Source: JANRLF01 sp033762815 | Lineage (GTDB): Bacteria > Bacteroidota > Bacteroidia > Chitinophagales > CAIOSU01 | Direction: 5' to 3' | Assembly: GCA_033762815.1 (NCBI GenBank) | Contig: JANRLF010000008.1 | Coordinates: 434,001 to 498,000 of the forward strand | DNA: 64,000 nt | Shown: positions 42,987-51,803 of the stretch, piece by piece | How positions within the stretch are numbered: the stretch's first letter is position 1 | Layout: every line of letters begins with the position of its first letter | Translations under genes and position numbers: made by a program | Notes under the pieces: model-generated | What the model was told of the DNA's origin: nothing | The model's database searches: none | What the model saw: only the letters and a program-made list of their open reading frames with translations

Positions 42987-43988
42987 ATGCGTTGGGGTAT
43001 CCTTATTACACTGCTCGGCTTATGGTTGGTAGCACCTGCACAAACAAAGGTAAAAACCACCAAGTTGGGCAACAGCAAGCGGCCGTTATTATTTTCTTTT
43101 GTACACATTACCGATATCCATATCGGGGAGGGAGCCAAAAACCACGATTTCGGCTCAAAAGGGTATTTTGACCAGCCCAGCTCCAATGATACCGGTTATC
43201 CCACCAGCCGATTGCGCTCCTCCATACAATGGATACAAGCCAACCAACAAGCGGCCAACATCCAGTTTGTCATCGCCACTGGGGACTTGACGGGCAGTGC
43301 CGAGACCTCGGAGTTTATGCAAGTAAAAGAAATGATGGATTCATTGCCCATACCCTATGTGCCTTTAATGGGCAACCATGATGCCTGGCCATACAACCAT
43401 TTTCGTGATGAAGCCCCCTATGCCTGTGGCGATAGCTTGATGAACGTGGTATTTGATGCAACATTTAAAAAGCTACAAAGCGAATTTGAATGGAATGATG
43501 GCAGCCGCACGGTACGCTGGATAAACCCTGAAGCGGGCCAGCCTGCCTACATGCAAAACTATAGTTTCGTTTACCAAGGCTACCGGTTCGTATTGCTTGA
43601 CTTTAACCCGCGCTACCATGTGCGGAAGGATGAGCCGGGCATTGGGCCTGAAGCACAGTTGACGGATTATGAAGGCGGAACCCTGCCCTTTCTAAAAGAG
43701 GAATTGCGAAAAGCAAAGGAACAAAACCAACAAGTAGTATTGTTTTCGCACCACCCGCCCATGAAAAACCCATTAGGGCACCATTACTCCTTTACTTGGA
43801 AAGAAAGGAAAATCCTGAAACGCACCATGCACCCTTACCGTAAGCAATTAGTAGCTTGGTTTGCAGGCCATATCCACCGCTGGTGGCATTATCACTTGCC
43901 CATGGCGGGCTTGGAAGTATTTGAAACGAAAGCCAATAAAGCGCAACCGCAGGGCGGATTTAGAGTGGTACAGGTGTATGGGAGATAA
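42987..43988 (+). CDS. secreted metallophosphoesterase (calcineurin-like)
   Basis: A 333-residue calcineurin-like phosphoesterase. A signal peptide (WGILITLLGLWLVAPAQT) directs it to the periplasm or beyond. The five metal motifs are in order: FVHITDIHIG, IATGDLTGS, MGNHDAWPYNHF, LFSHHPP and WFAGHIHRWW. Such enzymes hydrolyse phosphate mono- or diesters; the substrate is unknown. A -7-like TAATTTTG lies only four bases before the ATG, so the leader would be very short. It stands alone between the repeat and the convergent typA gene. Confidence 0.93.
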   Translation: MRWGILITLLGLWLVAPAQTKVKTTKLGNSKRPLLFSFVHITDIHIGEGAKNHDFGSKGYFDQPSSNDTGYPTSRLRSSIQWIQANQQAANIQFVIATGDLTGSAETSEFMQVKEMMDSLPIPYVPLMGNHDAWPYNHFRDEAPYACGDSLMNVVFDATFKKLQSEFEWNDGSRTVRWINPEAGQPAYMQNYSFVYQGYRFVLLDFNPRYHVRKDEPGIGPEAQLTDYEGGTLPFLKEELRKAKEQNQQVVLFSHHPPMKNPLGHHYSFTWKERKILKRTMHPYRKQLVAWFAGHIHRWWHYHLPMAGLEVFETKANKAQPQGGFRVVQVYGR

Positions 43989-44113
43989 TTCTATGCCTTC
44001 TCACCTCGGGTTGGAGGAAAAGCTTTGGCAGATGCTATACCCCTTTCAATAAAACTAAGGGGGGCTTATATTGTAAAGTGCAGCGTCAAAAAGTGCAACT
44101 TACTAGACTAAAT

Positions 44114-44145
44114 TCAGCATATCAGCACATTAGCACACCAGCACA
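44114..44145 (-). repeat. 8-base tandem repeat starting at the typA stop codon
   Basis: On the minus strand, immediately after the TGA of typA (44148-44146), come TGTGCTGG, TGTGCTAA, TGTGCTGA and TATGCTGA without gaps. This is the cleanest of three such arrays in the window. The remaining gap to 43989 holds no gene and no clear terminator. Confidence 0.8.
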
Positions 44146-45954
44146 TCACTTCATCTTGCTTTCCATGCGCTTGCGCTCGTTCTCGTCCAGGTAGATTTTG
44201 CGCAGACGGATTGATTGTGGGGTCACTTCCACGTACTCATCGGCTTGTATGTATTCCAATGCCTCCTCTAAGCTGTGCTTAATAGGTGGTGCCAGGCGCA
44301 TCTTGTCATCGGCACCCGATGCGCGCATATTGGTCAATTGTTTGGCCTTGGTTACGTTTACCACTAAATCATCCTGGCGGGTATTTTCGCCAATTACCTG
44401 ACCAGCATATACATTTTCACCAGGCTCAATGAAGAATGAGCCCCGCTCCTGCAATTTGTCCAAAGAATAAGCAAAGGCGGTACCCGGCTCTGAAGATATC
44501 AAGGAACCATTGATGCGACCTTCTATCTCGCCCTTGTAAGGCTCATAACCTTTCAAGCGGTGCGCCATGATGGCCTCGCCCGCAGTAGCGGTCAACAATT
44601 TATTACGCAAGCCAATGATGCCGCGCGATGGAATGGTAAACTCCAAGTGCATACGGTCGCCCTTTGGGGTCATGCTTTGCATCTCGCCTTTTCTGCGGGT
44701 CACCAATTCAATGGCCTTTCCAGCTACTTCTTCGGGCAGGTCAATGGTCAAGTCCTCTATTGGCTCACATTTCTTGCCATCAATTTCCTTTAGCAACACC
44801 TGTGGCTGGCCCACCTGCAGTTCATAACCCTCACGGCGCATGGTCTCAATCAATACGGATAAGTGCAACACCCCACGACCGAATACTTGGAACGAGTCGG
44901 CAGTATCGCCTGGCTTTACCCTAAGGGCAAGGTTCTTTTCCAATTCTTTCTCCAACCTGTCCTTTAAGTGCCTTGAGGTAACAAACTTGCCTTCCTTACC
45001 GAAAAATGGCGAGTTGTTAATGGTGAACACCATGCTCATGGTAGGCTCATCGATATCAATTGGCTTCAAGCCCTCTGGATTTTCGAAATCGGCAATGGTA
45101 TCGCCTATCTCAAATCCTTCCACCCCTAATACGGCACATATCTCACCCGCTATAATAGGTTCTTTGGTTCGTTGCTTTTGGAATCCTTCGAAAAGAAACA
45201 ATTCTTTTATTCTTGACTTTGTAATCGTTCCATCGCGCTTCACCAATGATACGGGCATATTCTCCTGTAACTTGCCGCGATGCAAGCGACCTATAGCAAT
45301 ACGGCCTACGTAGGAAGAGTAATCCAAAGAAGTAATCATTAACTGCGGGGTACCCTGATGCGATACCGGCGAAGGGATATGCTTGATGATGGTGTCCATC
45401 AGGTAAGTGATATCCGTGGCTGGTTTGCGCCAGTCCTCTCCCATCCAGTTATTTTTGGCAGAACCGTACACGGTAGGGAAATCCAATTGGTCCTCATCGG
45501 CATCCAAGTTGAACATCAACTCGAATACGGCCTCTTGTACTTCGTCGGGGCGGCAGTTTTCCTTATCCACCTTATTGATTACCACAATAGGTTTCAGGCC
45601 CATGCTCAATGCCTTTTGTAGTACGAAACGGGTTTGCGGCATCGGACCTTCGAAAGCATCCACCAACAGTAGGCAACCATCGGCCATGTTCAATACCCGC
45701 TCCACTTCCCCGCCAAAGTCGGCGTGGCCCGGGGTATCGATGATATTGATTTTGTAGCCTTTATAACGTACCGAAACGTTTTTTGCCAGAATGGTGATAC
45801 CCCTTTCCCTTTCCAGGTCATTGTTGTCCAAAATCAGCTCTCCGGGCTTCTCATGGTCGGCAAACAGTTTGCCCGCTAATAACATTTTATCTACTAAGGT
45901 CGTCTTCCCGTGGTCAACGTGCGCAATGATGGCAATATTTCTAAGGTTTTCCAT
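44146..45954 (-). CDS. typA: translational GTPase TypA/BipA
   Basis: A 602-residue ribosome-associated GTPase involved in stress and low-temperature growth and in 50S assembly. GTPase motifs are AHVDHGKTTLVDKML (G1), the G2 RGITI, DTPGHADFGGEVERVL (G3) and NKVDK (G4). Domains II, III and V and the TypA-specific C-terminal domain follow, ending MESKMK. A TAAGTTTG -7-like box lies about 20 bases upstream (45981-45974 on the minus strand). The gene is transcribed alone. Confidence 0.98.
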   Translation of the reverse strand: MENLRNIAIIAHVDHGKTTLVDKMLLAGKLFADHEKPGELILDNNDLERERGITILAKNVSVRYKGYKINIIDTPGHADFGGEVERVLNMADGCLLLVDAFEGPMPQTRFVLQKALSMGLKPIVVINKVDKENCRPDEVQEAVFELMFNLDADEDQLDFPTVYGSAKNNWMGEDWRKPATDITYLMDTIIKHIPSPVSHQGTPQLMITSLDYSSYVGRIAIGRLHRGKLQENMPVSLVKRDGTITKSRIKELFLFEGFQKQRTKEPIIAGEICAVLGVEGFEIGDTIADFENPEGLKPIDIDEPTMSMVFTINNSPFFGKEGKFVTSRHLKDRLEKELEKNLALRVKPGDTADSFQVFGRGVLHLSVLIETMRREGYELQVGQPQVLLKEIDGKKCEPIEDLTIDLPEEVAGKAIELVTRRKGEMQSMTPKGDRMHLEFTIPSRGIIGLRNKLLTATAGEAIMAHRLKGYEPYKGEIEGRINGSLISSEPGTAFAYSLDKLQERGSFFIEPGENVYAGQVIGENTRQDDLVVNVTKAKQLTNMRASGADDKMRLAPPIKHSLEEALEYIQADEYVEVTPQSIRLRKIYLDENERKRMESKMK

Positions 45955-46108
45955 AATGATGTTAAATCGGGTGCAAACTTACCGCTATTTTCCGAGATAA
46001 ACAGGCTATGGCAGATTATGGCAAGGTTAAGGTGGTTGTAACCATTAGGTTTGATGCCATACCAGAGCTTGTCACTCGTGGCGAGCACTAATATGTACTT
46101 CTGCTTAG

Positions 46109-47176
46109 TCAATACTTAAAACCGGGAGGAGCATCAGGTATTGCATTCAAATCGAGCTCCAAAAGCGTGTTTCCGTTGTCGCATATTGCCCCAACCGTAA
46201 AGGCTTCGTACACCCTCACTGTGTGTGTAGCCACGTTTTCTTCCACCGTTGCTTTTACTATAGGTTGCGCCATGGTATCGTGAAGAAAGAAAAATACCGG
46301 GTCAACCAAAGGCTTGTTCTCATCTGTACTTTCTACGGTCAATTTCACTTCATAGGTCAGCCCACTCACTATTTCAGTGATATTAGCATACATTTTTCTT
46401 CCATCGACAACATCCTTTCCTCCAAACCTCCCCTTTTGTGGGTCTTCCGCATTAGTTATTGGGGCGAGTTTAGCCAGTAATTCATCGGGAATGTCGCTTT
46501 CGGCTGATGTCAAGGTTTGCCTTCTTCTGTTCAGGTATCTTTCATCTTGGGCCTTAAGGTTGTTTGATAAATCCTCCAAACGTTTCTCGATAGGTGTGAG
46601 TGAACGGTTCAAGTCAACAAATACCTGAAGCAATCGCACACGTGTCCATAAGTAACCAAACAGAAAGCCGCACATTGAGAACAATACAATCAATGCATAA
46701 GATGTGGCATACGCAGTAGCATACAACATGAGTAAACCGCTTGCACAACCAGCTACCAATCTATCAAGGCTTGCCAATAAGGGCTTAATTTCAACAAGAC
46801 TGACACCAACGAGAATTTTGGTAAGCCAGTCTGAAATTTGTTCCAAATTAGTGTTTTGTAAAAAACCATTACCATTTCCATCGCTATTTCCATCACCTTT
46901 CTGAAGGATACGGGGTATTCCAAACAAAAAACCAACTAACCCGCCCGAAGTTAATGCGGCTGCACAAACAAACATCAACAGGGAACTGTTCCTTCCCCAA
47001 AGCTTGATGGCCTCTTGCCACTTGGGCGGATTGGGATATCCTGCAGGATAGCTTACCAATAGGATAAACAAGAAAGTTAATATTAGTACAAATAACAGTA
47101 TCTTAAAGCCTTTGTCCAGTAAATCTTCTTGTTGACTCTTTGGCGATTTCGGGTAACTATCTTCTTCGACTAACAT
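46109..47176 (-). CDS. membrane protein with C-terminal pYEATS-like domain
   Basis: About 355 residues from the ATG at 47176; the upstream TTG/GTG codons give a less plausible start. Four membrane helices can be seen: about 25-45, 65-90, and a close pair at 138-185. Between the second and third lies the signature GGLVGFLFGIPRIL followed by TNLEQISDWLTKILVGVSLVEI. A soluble coil of charged residues follows. The C-terminal ~80 residues resemble the pYEATS domain: LTVESTDENKPLVDPVFFFLHDTM, VRVYEAFTVGAICDNGNTLLELDLNAIPDAPPGF. In the literature such domains are tied to predicted bacterial conflict or stress systems, with unknown ligand. It stands alone between typA and the atpZ-bactofilin run, with no effector gene beside it. 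Confidence 0.75.
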   Translation of the reverse strand: MLVEEDSYPKSPKSQQEDLLDKGFKILLFVLILTFLFILLVSYPAGYPNPPKWQEAIKLWGRNSSLLMFVCAAALTSGGLVGFLFGIPRILQKGDGNSDGNGNGFLQNTNLEQISDWLTKILVGVSLVEIKPLLASLDRLVAGCASGLLMLYATAYATSYALIVLFSMCGFLFGYLWTRVRLLQVFVDLNRSLTPIEKRLEDLSNNLKAQDERYLNRRRQTLTSAESDIPDELLAKLAPITNAEDPQKGRFGGKDVVDGRKMYANITEIVSGLTYEVKLTVESTDENKPLVDPVFFFLHDTMAQPIVKATVEENVATHTVRVYEAFTVGAICDNGNTLLELDLNAIPDAPPGFKY

Positions 47177-47299
47177 AAATAATATTGTTTCCACCAAGAT
47201 AAATAATAATTAAATGAAAAAAATATTTTCAAATAAATTTTACTCCTATGGAAACGCTATAAAACTAGCTGGTTGAAAAAATGGCACAAATACACTAAA

Positions 47300-47539
47300 C
47301 TACTTTTGGTCCCTTAGCAATTGCATAATGACCCACACCATGGAGCCTACCACAAATAAAAGGCTGAAAATGATTGTAAAGGTATTGGTTTCCGGCTTGC
47401 CCCATTTGCTGTCGATAAGATAGCCAAGGCCAACACCAACACCTATAATGGCCATCATTTGGAAGCCTAGGGCGGAATACTTGACGTAGTCGTTAAGCGG
47501 TTTCTTTCTGGAGGATGGGTCCTGCTGCGGTTCGCTCAT
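47300..47539 (-). CDS. AtpZ/AtpI-family ATP synthase accessory protein
   Basis: A 79-residue protein with two membrane helices (about 20-42 and 52-74). The conserved GFQMMAIIGVGVGLGYLIDSKWG matches the AtpZ group, which supports ion handling or assembly of the F-type ATP synthase. In many Bacteroidota this gene heads the atp operon, but no atp genes follow here; instead it ends a run with bactofilin and the M23 peptidase. It overlaps the bactofilin gene by 47 bases in a different frame. Confidence 0.88.
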   Translation of the reverse strand: MSEPQQDPSSRKKPLNDYVKYSALGFQMMAIIGVGVGLGYLIDSKWGKPETNTFTIIFSLLFVVGSMVWVIMQLLRDQK

Positions 47540-47918
47540 GCTTCATTTCTTTGGTACCCATAGTGCAGGTGCCGTTGAACTTGGCACCCTGTTCTACTAC
47601 TAACTTGTTACTGGTGATATCACCCTCGATAACGGCAGTGGCCTTCAATATCAACAGTTCCTTCACCTGCAAGGTGCCGGTTACTTTCCCTTCAATATCC
47701 GCGCTGCCGCAAACAATGTCCCCTTCAATACGGCCCGTTTTACCTATCACCAGTTTTGCACTGGCCTGTACGGTACCGTTGATATACCCATCAATGCGTA
47801 TATCGTGCGCAGCCTTCACATCACCATGTATCACCGTGCCCTCCATAAACTGGTTGGTAATGTGTGGGCCCTTGCCCGGACGGTTGTCCATTTCTTCCTT
47901 TATGCCAAAAAGTGCCAT
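47493..47918 (-). CDS. bactofilin (polymer-forming cytoskeletal protein)
   Basis: A 141-residue bactofilin. The beta-helix core covers about residues 25-115, with the typical short repeats GDVKAAHDIRIDGYINGTV, ASAKLVIGKTGRIEGDIVCGSADIEGKV and LILKATAVIEGDI. The flanking ends are short and unstructured. Bactofilins form filaments at the membrane and often position cell-wall enzymes. Its neighbour 15 bases upstream is an M23 peptidase, a pairing that is conserved and functionally linked in other bacteria. Its 3' end overlaps atpZ by 47 bases. Confidence 0.95.
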   Translation of the reverse strand: MALFGIKEEMDNRPGKGPHITNQFMEGTVIHGDVKAAHDIRIDGYINGTVQASAKLVIGKTGRIEGDIVCGSADIEGKVTGTLQVKELLILKATAVIEGDITSNKLVVEQGAKFNGTCTMGTKEMKHERTAAGPILQKETA

Positions 47919-47933
47919 ACAGCTTGGTTTTGG

Positions 47934-48809
47934 TCAAAAAACAATATACGTCTCCGGATTGACCGGAAGGCCGTCTTTCCACAGCTCGAAATGCAGGTGC
48001 GGGCCTGTACTCATTTCCCCGCTGTTGCCTATTATCGCTATCGCATCTCCCGCTTTAACGAAGTTACCAACTTTTTTCAACAATACCGAATTATGCTTAT
48101 AGAAAGAAACTAAGTTATAAGCATGCTGAACAACAATTACATAGCCCGTTTCTGCAGTATAGTCGGCCATAATGACCGTACCATCAAGCACTGATTTCAC
48201 CGCTTCCTTTTCTTTGGCCCCTATATCGATACCGTAATGTTGCTTTGCGGGTTCAAACTGATTGGTGATAAAACCCTTTACTGGGGGGAACAGGTTTTCC
48301 ACCAGTAAATCTTCCACGGCACCGCTTGCAGGGTTGGAAAACATACCAGCGTAATTCTCCTCGTTTTCAATTTCCTGCCGGAGGGCCAAATCCTGCTCTG
48401 GCACATGGTCTAGCGAAACGGTATCGTACTGTGAAAGCCCCTTATTATCCTTGTTACTAATGGTATCTACATTATCGGAAAGGATATTTTTTACATTGTT
48501 TATCCAAGCCTCCTGCTGCGTAGCCACCATTTCCAACGAATCGGCTCGTACCTTCAGCTTTACAATATCGCGGCGCATGCCAACGTCGCCATAGCCCGGT
48601 ATGTACTCTTTAAGCGGGGTAAATACCACCAAAGCGAAGATAAGGGCCGTAAGCACCACCAATAAAATACTGAATAGGGTGTATACATTGGCCCGTGAAA
48701 GGCGCAGCGAAAAACTTTCCTGAAAAGTTTCGTCGTTCAGTATTACCAGCCTATACTTGCTGCGTAGGCGGGTAACGAACTTTCCCTTGTTTCCGCTCCT
48801 TGTACTCAT
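47934..48809 (-). CDS. M23-family (LytM) peptidoglycan endopeptidase or homologue
   Basis: A 291-residue cell-wall protein with an N-terminal membrane anchor at about 40-62 (NVYTLFSILLVVLTALIFALVVF). A coiled linker (about 70-150) leads to a LytM domain with the metal motifs HYGIDIGAK and GPHLHFELWKDG. All four metal-site positions appear present (H..D and HxH), so it may be active. It is adjacent to the bactofilin gene and likely recruited by it. It is divergent from the SprE gene across a 69-base region with no clear promoter boxes. Confidence 0.92.
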   Translation of the reverse strand: MSTRSGNKGKFVTRLRSKYRLVILNDETFQESFSLRLSRANVYTLFSILLVVLTALIFALVVFTPLKEYIPGYGDVGMRRDIVKLKVRADSLEMVATQQEAWINNVKNILSDNVDTISNKDNKGLSQYDTVSLDHVPEQDLALRQEIENEENYAGMFSNPASGAVEDLLVENLFPPVKGFITNQFEPAKQHYGIDIGAKEKEAVKSVLDGTVIMADYTAETGYVIVVQHAYNLVSFYKHNSVLLKKVGNFVKAGDAIAIIGNSGEMSTGPHLHFELWKDGLPVNPETYIVF

Positions 48810-48878
48810 TTACGAACCTTTTGTGCCAGAGCTTTGAAAAATTTAAAATAATTTTACAGAATCTTAGTTAATAAAGCA

Positions 48879-51797
48879 GTGGAAGCCTTGAGGCAGACAA
48901 AGATACCAGTATTCACGATAGTATGTGTGTTGTTACTATTCGCGGGATGTACCGCCGAACGTAAGGCTCCATTCCTAAAACAGACCTATCACGACATTAC
49001 CGCACGCAATAATGCCTATTTCAATGCCGACCTGAAGCTGGAAACCATCAGGGAAAACGTTGAAAATTCCCGCATTGACGATTATAGCAAAATCCTGCCC
49101 ATCTATACCGACCGTGACCCCGAGCTTGCCAAAAGCTATACGGCTGATTTGGATTCCGTAATTAAAAAAACTTCGGATGTTATTCGCAAGCACGAGGTAA
49201 GTATCCATACTGACAACTCTTACTTCCTAGTTGGGGTTTCACACTATTTGAAAGGCAATTTCCAGACAGCTCAGGAAACCTTTCAATATGTTAATGCGGT
49301 GTATAAGCCCAAGCCAGAGGTAAACAAAAAGAAAAGCAGCAGTAAAGGCAGTACGGGCAGCAGTCAGCCTAAGAGCAAGGGCAAGCCGCAATCTGCTTCC
49401 CAAAAAGAGGATGCCACTAGTGGAAACAAAGCCCCTACTTCTTCGAAGAGCAACAAAGGCAAACCATTAACAGCTGGCCAAAAAGCCGCTTTGGAAAAAG
49501 AAGCCCAAGAAAAGGCTGAAAAAGAAGCAGCAGAAAAGAAAGCACTGGAAGAAAAAAAGGCCCAAGAAGCACTATTGAGCGGCAATACGGAAGAGACCGA
49601 GGCGGAAAAAGTAATAGACCTTGAAAATAAAAAAGGCAAAGAAGACCCTTTGCACTGGCTAAAACACCAGCCTGTTCGCCCCGATGCCATGATATGGCTG
49701 GTGGATTGTTATACTTCACAAAAAAAATACCGTGAGGCCGAAGCAGTGCTTACCTTAATAGATGCTGATGAGCAGTTCCCCAGTTGGTTGTTTCAAGATG
49801 TGGAAATGGCAAGGGCAAATCTTTACCTACAAAAAGGCGACTTGGATAAGGCCATCGCTCCTTTGACGCGGCTTACCAAAATGATTAAAAAGAAAAAGAA
49901 CAAGGCGCGCTTCAACTACATATTGGCCCAGATATATGAAAGCCAGCATGACAACGCATTGGCTATCGGATACTACCAGCAGGTACTGGAAGGCAAGCCC
50001 AAGTATGATATGTCTTTCAATGCGAAAATGAATATTGCCCGCATTTCCGTTAAGGATAACTCCCTGCCTACCGACGATGTGGTGAAAATATTGAAACGCC
50101 TGTTGCGTGATAGCAAAAACAGCGAGTTTTATGACCAAGTGTATTTTGCATTGGCTGAGCTTAACATTAAAGAAAACAAGCTGGACGAGGCCGTAAAAAA
50201 CTATAAAAAATCGGTAGCTGCATCCACTACCAACACCAACCAAAAGGCACTTTCTTTTTTACGTCTTGGCGAGATATATTTTGACCAAGAAAAGTACGAG
50301 TTATCGCAGCCATACTATGACAGTACCATAGCGATATTGCAACCCACCCATGCTAAGTATGCAGAAGTGGAGAAGCGCAACAATATCCTTAAAAACCTAG
50401 TGACCCAAATCAATACCATTACCCTGCAGGACAGTCTTTTGAAGTTGAGTACCTTATCAGATAAAGAATTGGAAAAAGTTTTACAGGCTAAACTGGACAA
50501 ACTGCAGCAAGAGGAAGAAGAAAAAGCCCAGCAGCAAACTTTTTTGCAGCCCGAGAACACTAGCTTTACCGATTCAAAAACCGACGGAGGAACTTGGATA
50601 TTCGATAATCCGGGCGCAAAAGCTACGGGTTATAATGATTTTATCCGTAAATGGGGCAAACGTAAGTTGGAGGACAACTGGCGCCGTTCGAACAAAGCCT
50701 CATCCGATGAGGCCCTGGAAGAAAAAGTAACTGAAGAGGATACCAAAGAGACGGGCAAGGAGAAAAAAGAGGAATTGTCGGCTTTGGAAAAGCTGAAGAA
50801 AACCGTTCCTAGTTCTGACAAGGATATTAAACAAAGCAGGGCCAAAGTAATTGAAGCTTACTACTTGCTGGGTACCATTTATTACATTGATTTAAAGAAT
50901 TACGCTAAAGCCATTGCCACTTTTGAAGAATTGCTGCAAAAGTACCCCGGCGACCATAAATACGTAGAAGAAACTTATTACAACTTGTATTTGCTATACA
51001 CCAAGCAGGGCGATTTGGCAAATGCCAATAAATACAAAGACTTATTGCTGGGCAAATATGCTGGTAGCAAGTATGCCAAAATCATACAGAACCCCAACTA
51101 CCTGCAGCAGGAAAAGGAAATGGAAAAAGCGGAAAGCAATTACTATACCGCCACCTACCAGTACTTTGCTCAAGGTGCCATGGATTCCGTGATTGCCAGA
51201 GTGTCTTATGCCGATACCCTCTTTGGTGCAAATTATGAATTGAAACCCAAGTTTGCCTTGCTACAAGCCTTGGCTATTGGCAAAAGCAAGGATTTGGGCA
51301 GCTATAAAACCGCCTTGCAAGATGTGGTGACCAAGTATCCGGGGCATGAAGCCAAAATTAAAGCCCAGGAAATATTGGACTATATCAACAAAAGTACTGA
51401 CAGTACCATCCGTAAGGAAAACAATATGCTGCGCTACGAATACAGTGCAGAAAGCAGGCACTTTTTCCTCCTTAGCATCAACAGCGACAGCATTAAAGTA
51501 CCAGATGTGGTGAATGCCATAGGCAAATACAATGAAGTGAACCGCAGTATGGAGAACCTTAAAGTGGAGCCCTTGATAATGCCCGATGGTTACACAATCG
51601 TTACCGTGAAGAGCTTTGAAAATCTAATGCTAGCCAAAGATTATTATAATGCCATTATCAGCAGCGATGCCTTTGCCGCTTTCCCGAAGCAAGCCCTTAA
51701 TTTCTATTTGATATCGGACATCAATCTGAATAAAGTTATCATGAACAAGGAAATTGGTTCATATTTTGAGTATTTCAACCTCAAATACCCTCAATAA
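48879..51797 (+). CDS. sprE: T9SS lipoprotein SprE/PorW (tetratricopeptide)
   Basis: A 972-residue outer-membrane lipoprotein needed for type IX secretion. The signal ends with lipobox LFAGC (about residues 20-24). TPR helices run through the protein (EDNSYFLVGVSHYLKGNF-type start, AIMLVDCYTSQKKYREAEAVL-like units, EAYYLLGTIYYIDLKNYAKAIATFEELLQKYPGD). An unusual Lys/Ser/Glu-rich low-complexity region covers about residues 148-260, breaking the TPR fold. Start is a GTG at 48879, since the signal peptide begins there. The PBP1A gene follows six bases later, so both are one transcript. Confidence 0.88.
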   Translation: MEALRQTKIPVFTIVCVLLLFAGCTAERKAPFLKQTYHDITARNNAYFNADLKLETIRENVENSRIDDYSKILPIYTDRDPELAKSYTADLDSVIKKTSDVIRKHEVSIHTDNSYFLVGVSHYLKGNFQTAQETFQYVNAVYKPKPEVNKKKSSSKGSTGSSQPKSKGKPQSASQKEDATSGNKAPTSSKSNKGKPLTAGQKAALEKEAQEKAEKEAAEKKALEEKKAQEALLSGNTEETEAEKVIDLENKKGKEDPLHWLKHQPVRPDAMIWLVDCYTSQKKYREAEAVLTLIDADEQFPSWLFQDVEMARANLYLQKGDLDKAIAPLTRLTKMIKKKKNKARFNYILAQIYESQHDNALAIGYYQQVLEGKPKYDMSFNAKMNIARISVKDNSLPTDDVVKILKRLLRDSKNSEFYDQVYFALAELNIKENKLDEAVKNYKKSVAASTTNTNQKALSFLRLGEIYFDQEKYELSQPYYDSTIAILQPTHAKYAEVEKRNNILKNLVTQINTITLQDSLLKLSTLSDKELEKVLQAKLDKLQQEEEEKAQQQTFLQPENTSFTDSKTDGGTWIFDNPGAKATGYNDFIRKWGKRKLEDNWRRSNKASSDEALEEKVTEEDTKETGKEKKEELSALEKLKKTVPSSDKDIKQSRAKVIEAYYLLGTIYYIDLKNYAKAIATFEELLQKYPGDHKYVEETYYNLYLLYTKQGDLANANKYKDLLLGKYAGSKYAKIIQNPNYLQQEKEMEKAESNYYTATYQYFAQGAMDSVIARVSYADTLFGANYELKPKFALLQALAIGKSKDLGSYKTALQDVVTKYPGHEAKIKAQEILDYINKSTDSTIRKENNMLRYEYSAESRHFFLLSINSDSIKVPDVVNAIGKYNEVNRSMENLKVEPLIMPDGYTIVTVKSFENLMLAKDYYNAIISSDAFAAFPKQALNFYLISDINLNKVIMNKEIGSYFEYFNLKYPQ

Positions 51798-51803
51798 CAC
51801 ACA

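Noticed and set aside
45894..46112. 72-codon minus-strand frame upstream of typA
   Set aside because: It overlaps the typA 5' end and its probable promoter, and the coding pattern is not convincing. The bases GCTCGCCACGAG near 46077-46088 form only a small hairpin and may be a dispersed repeat.
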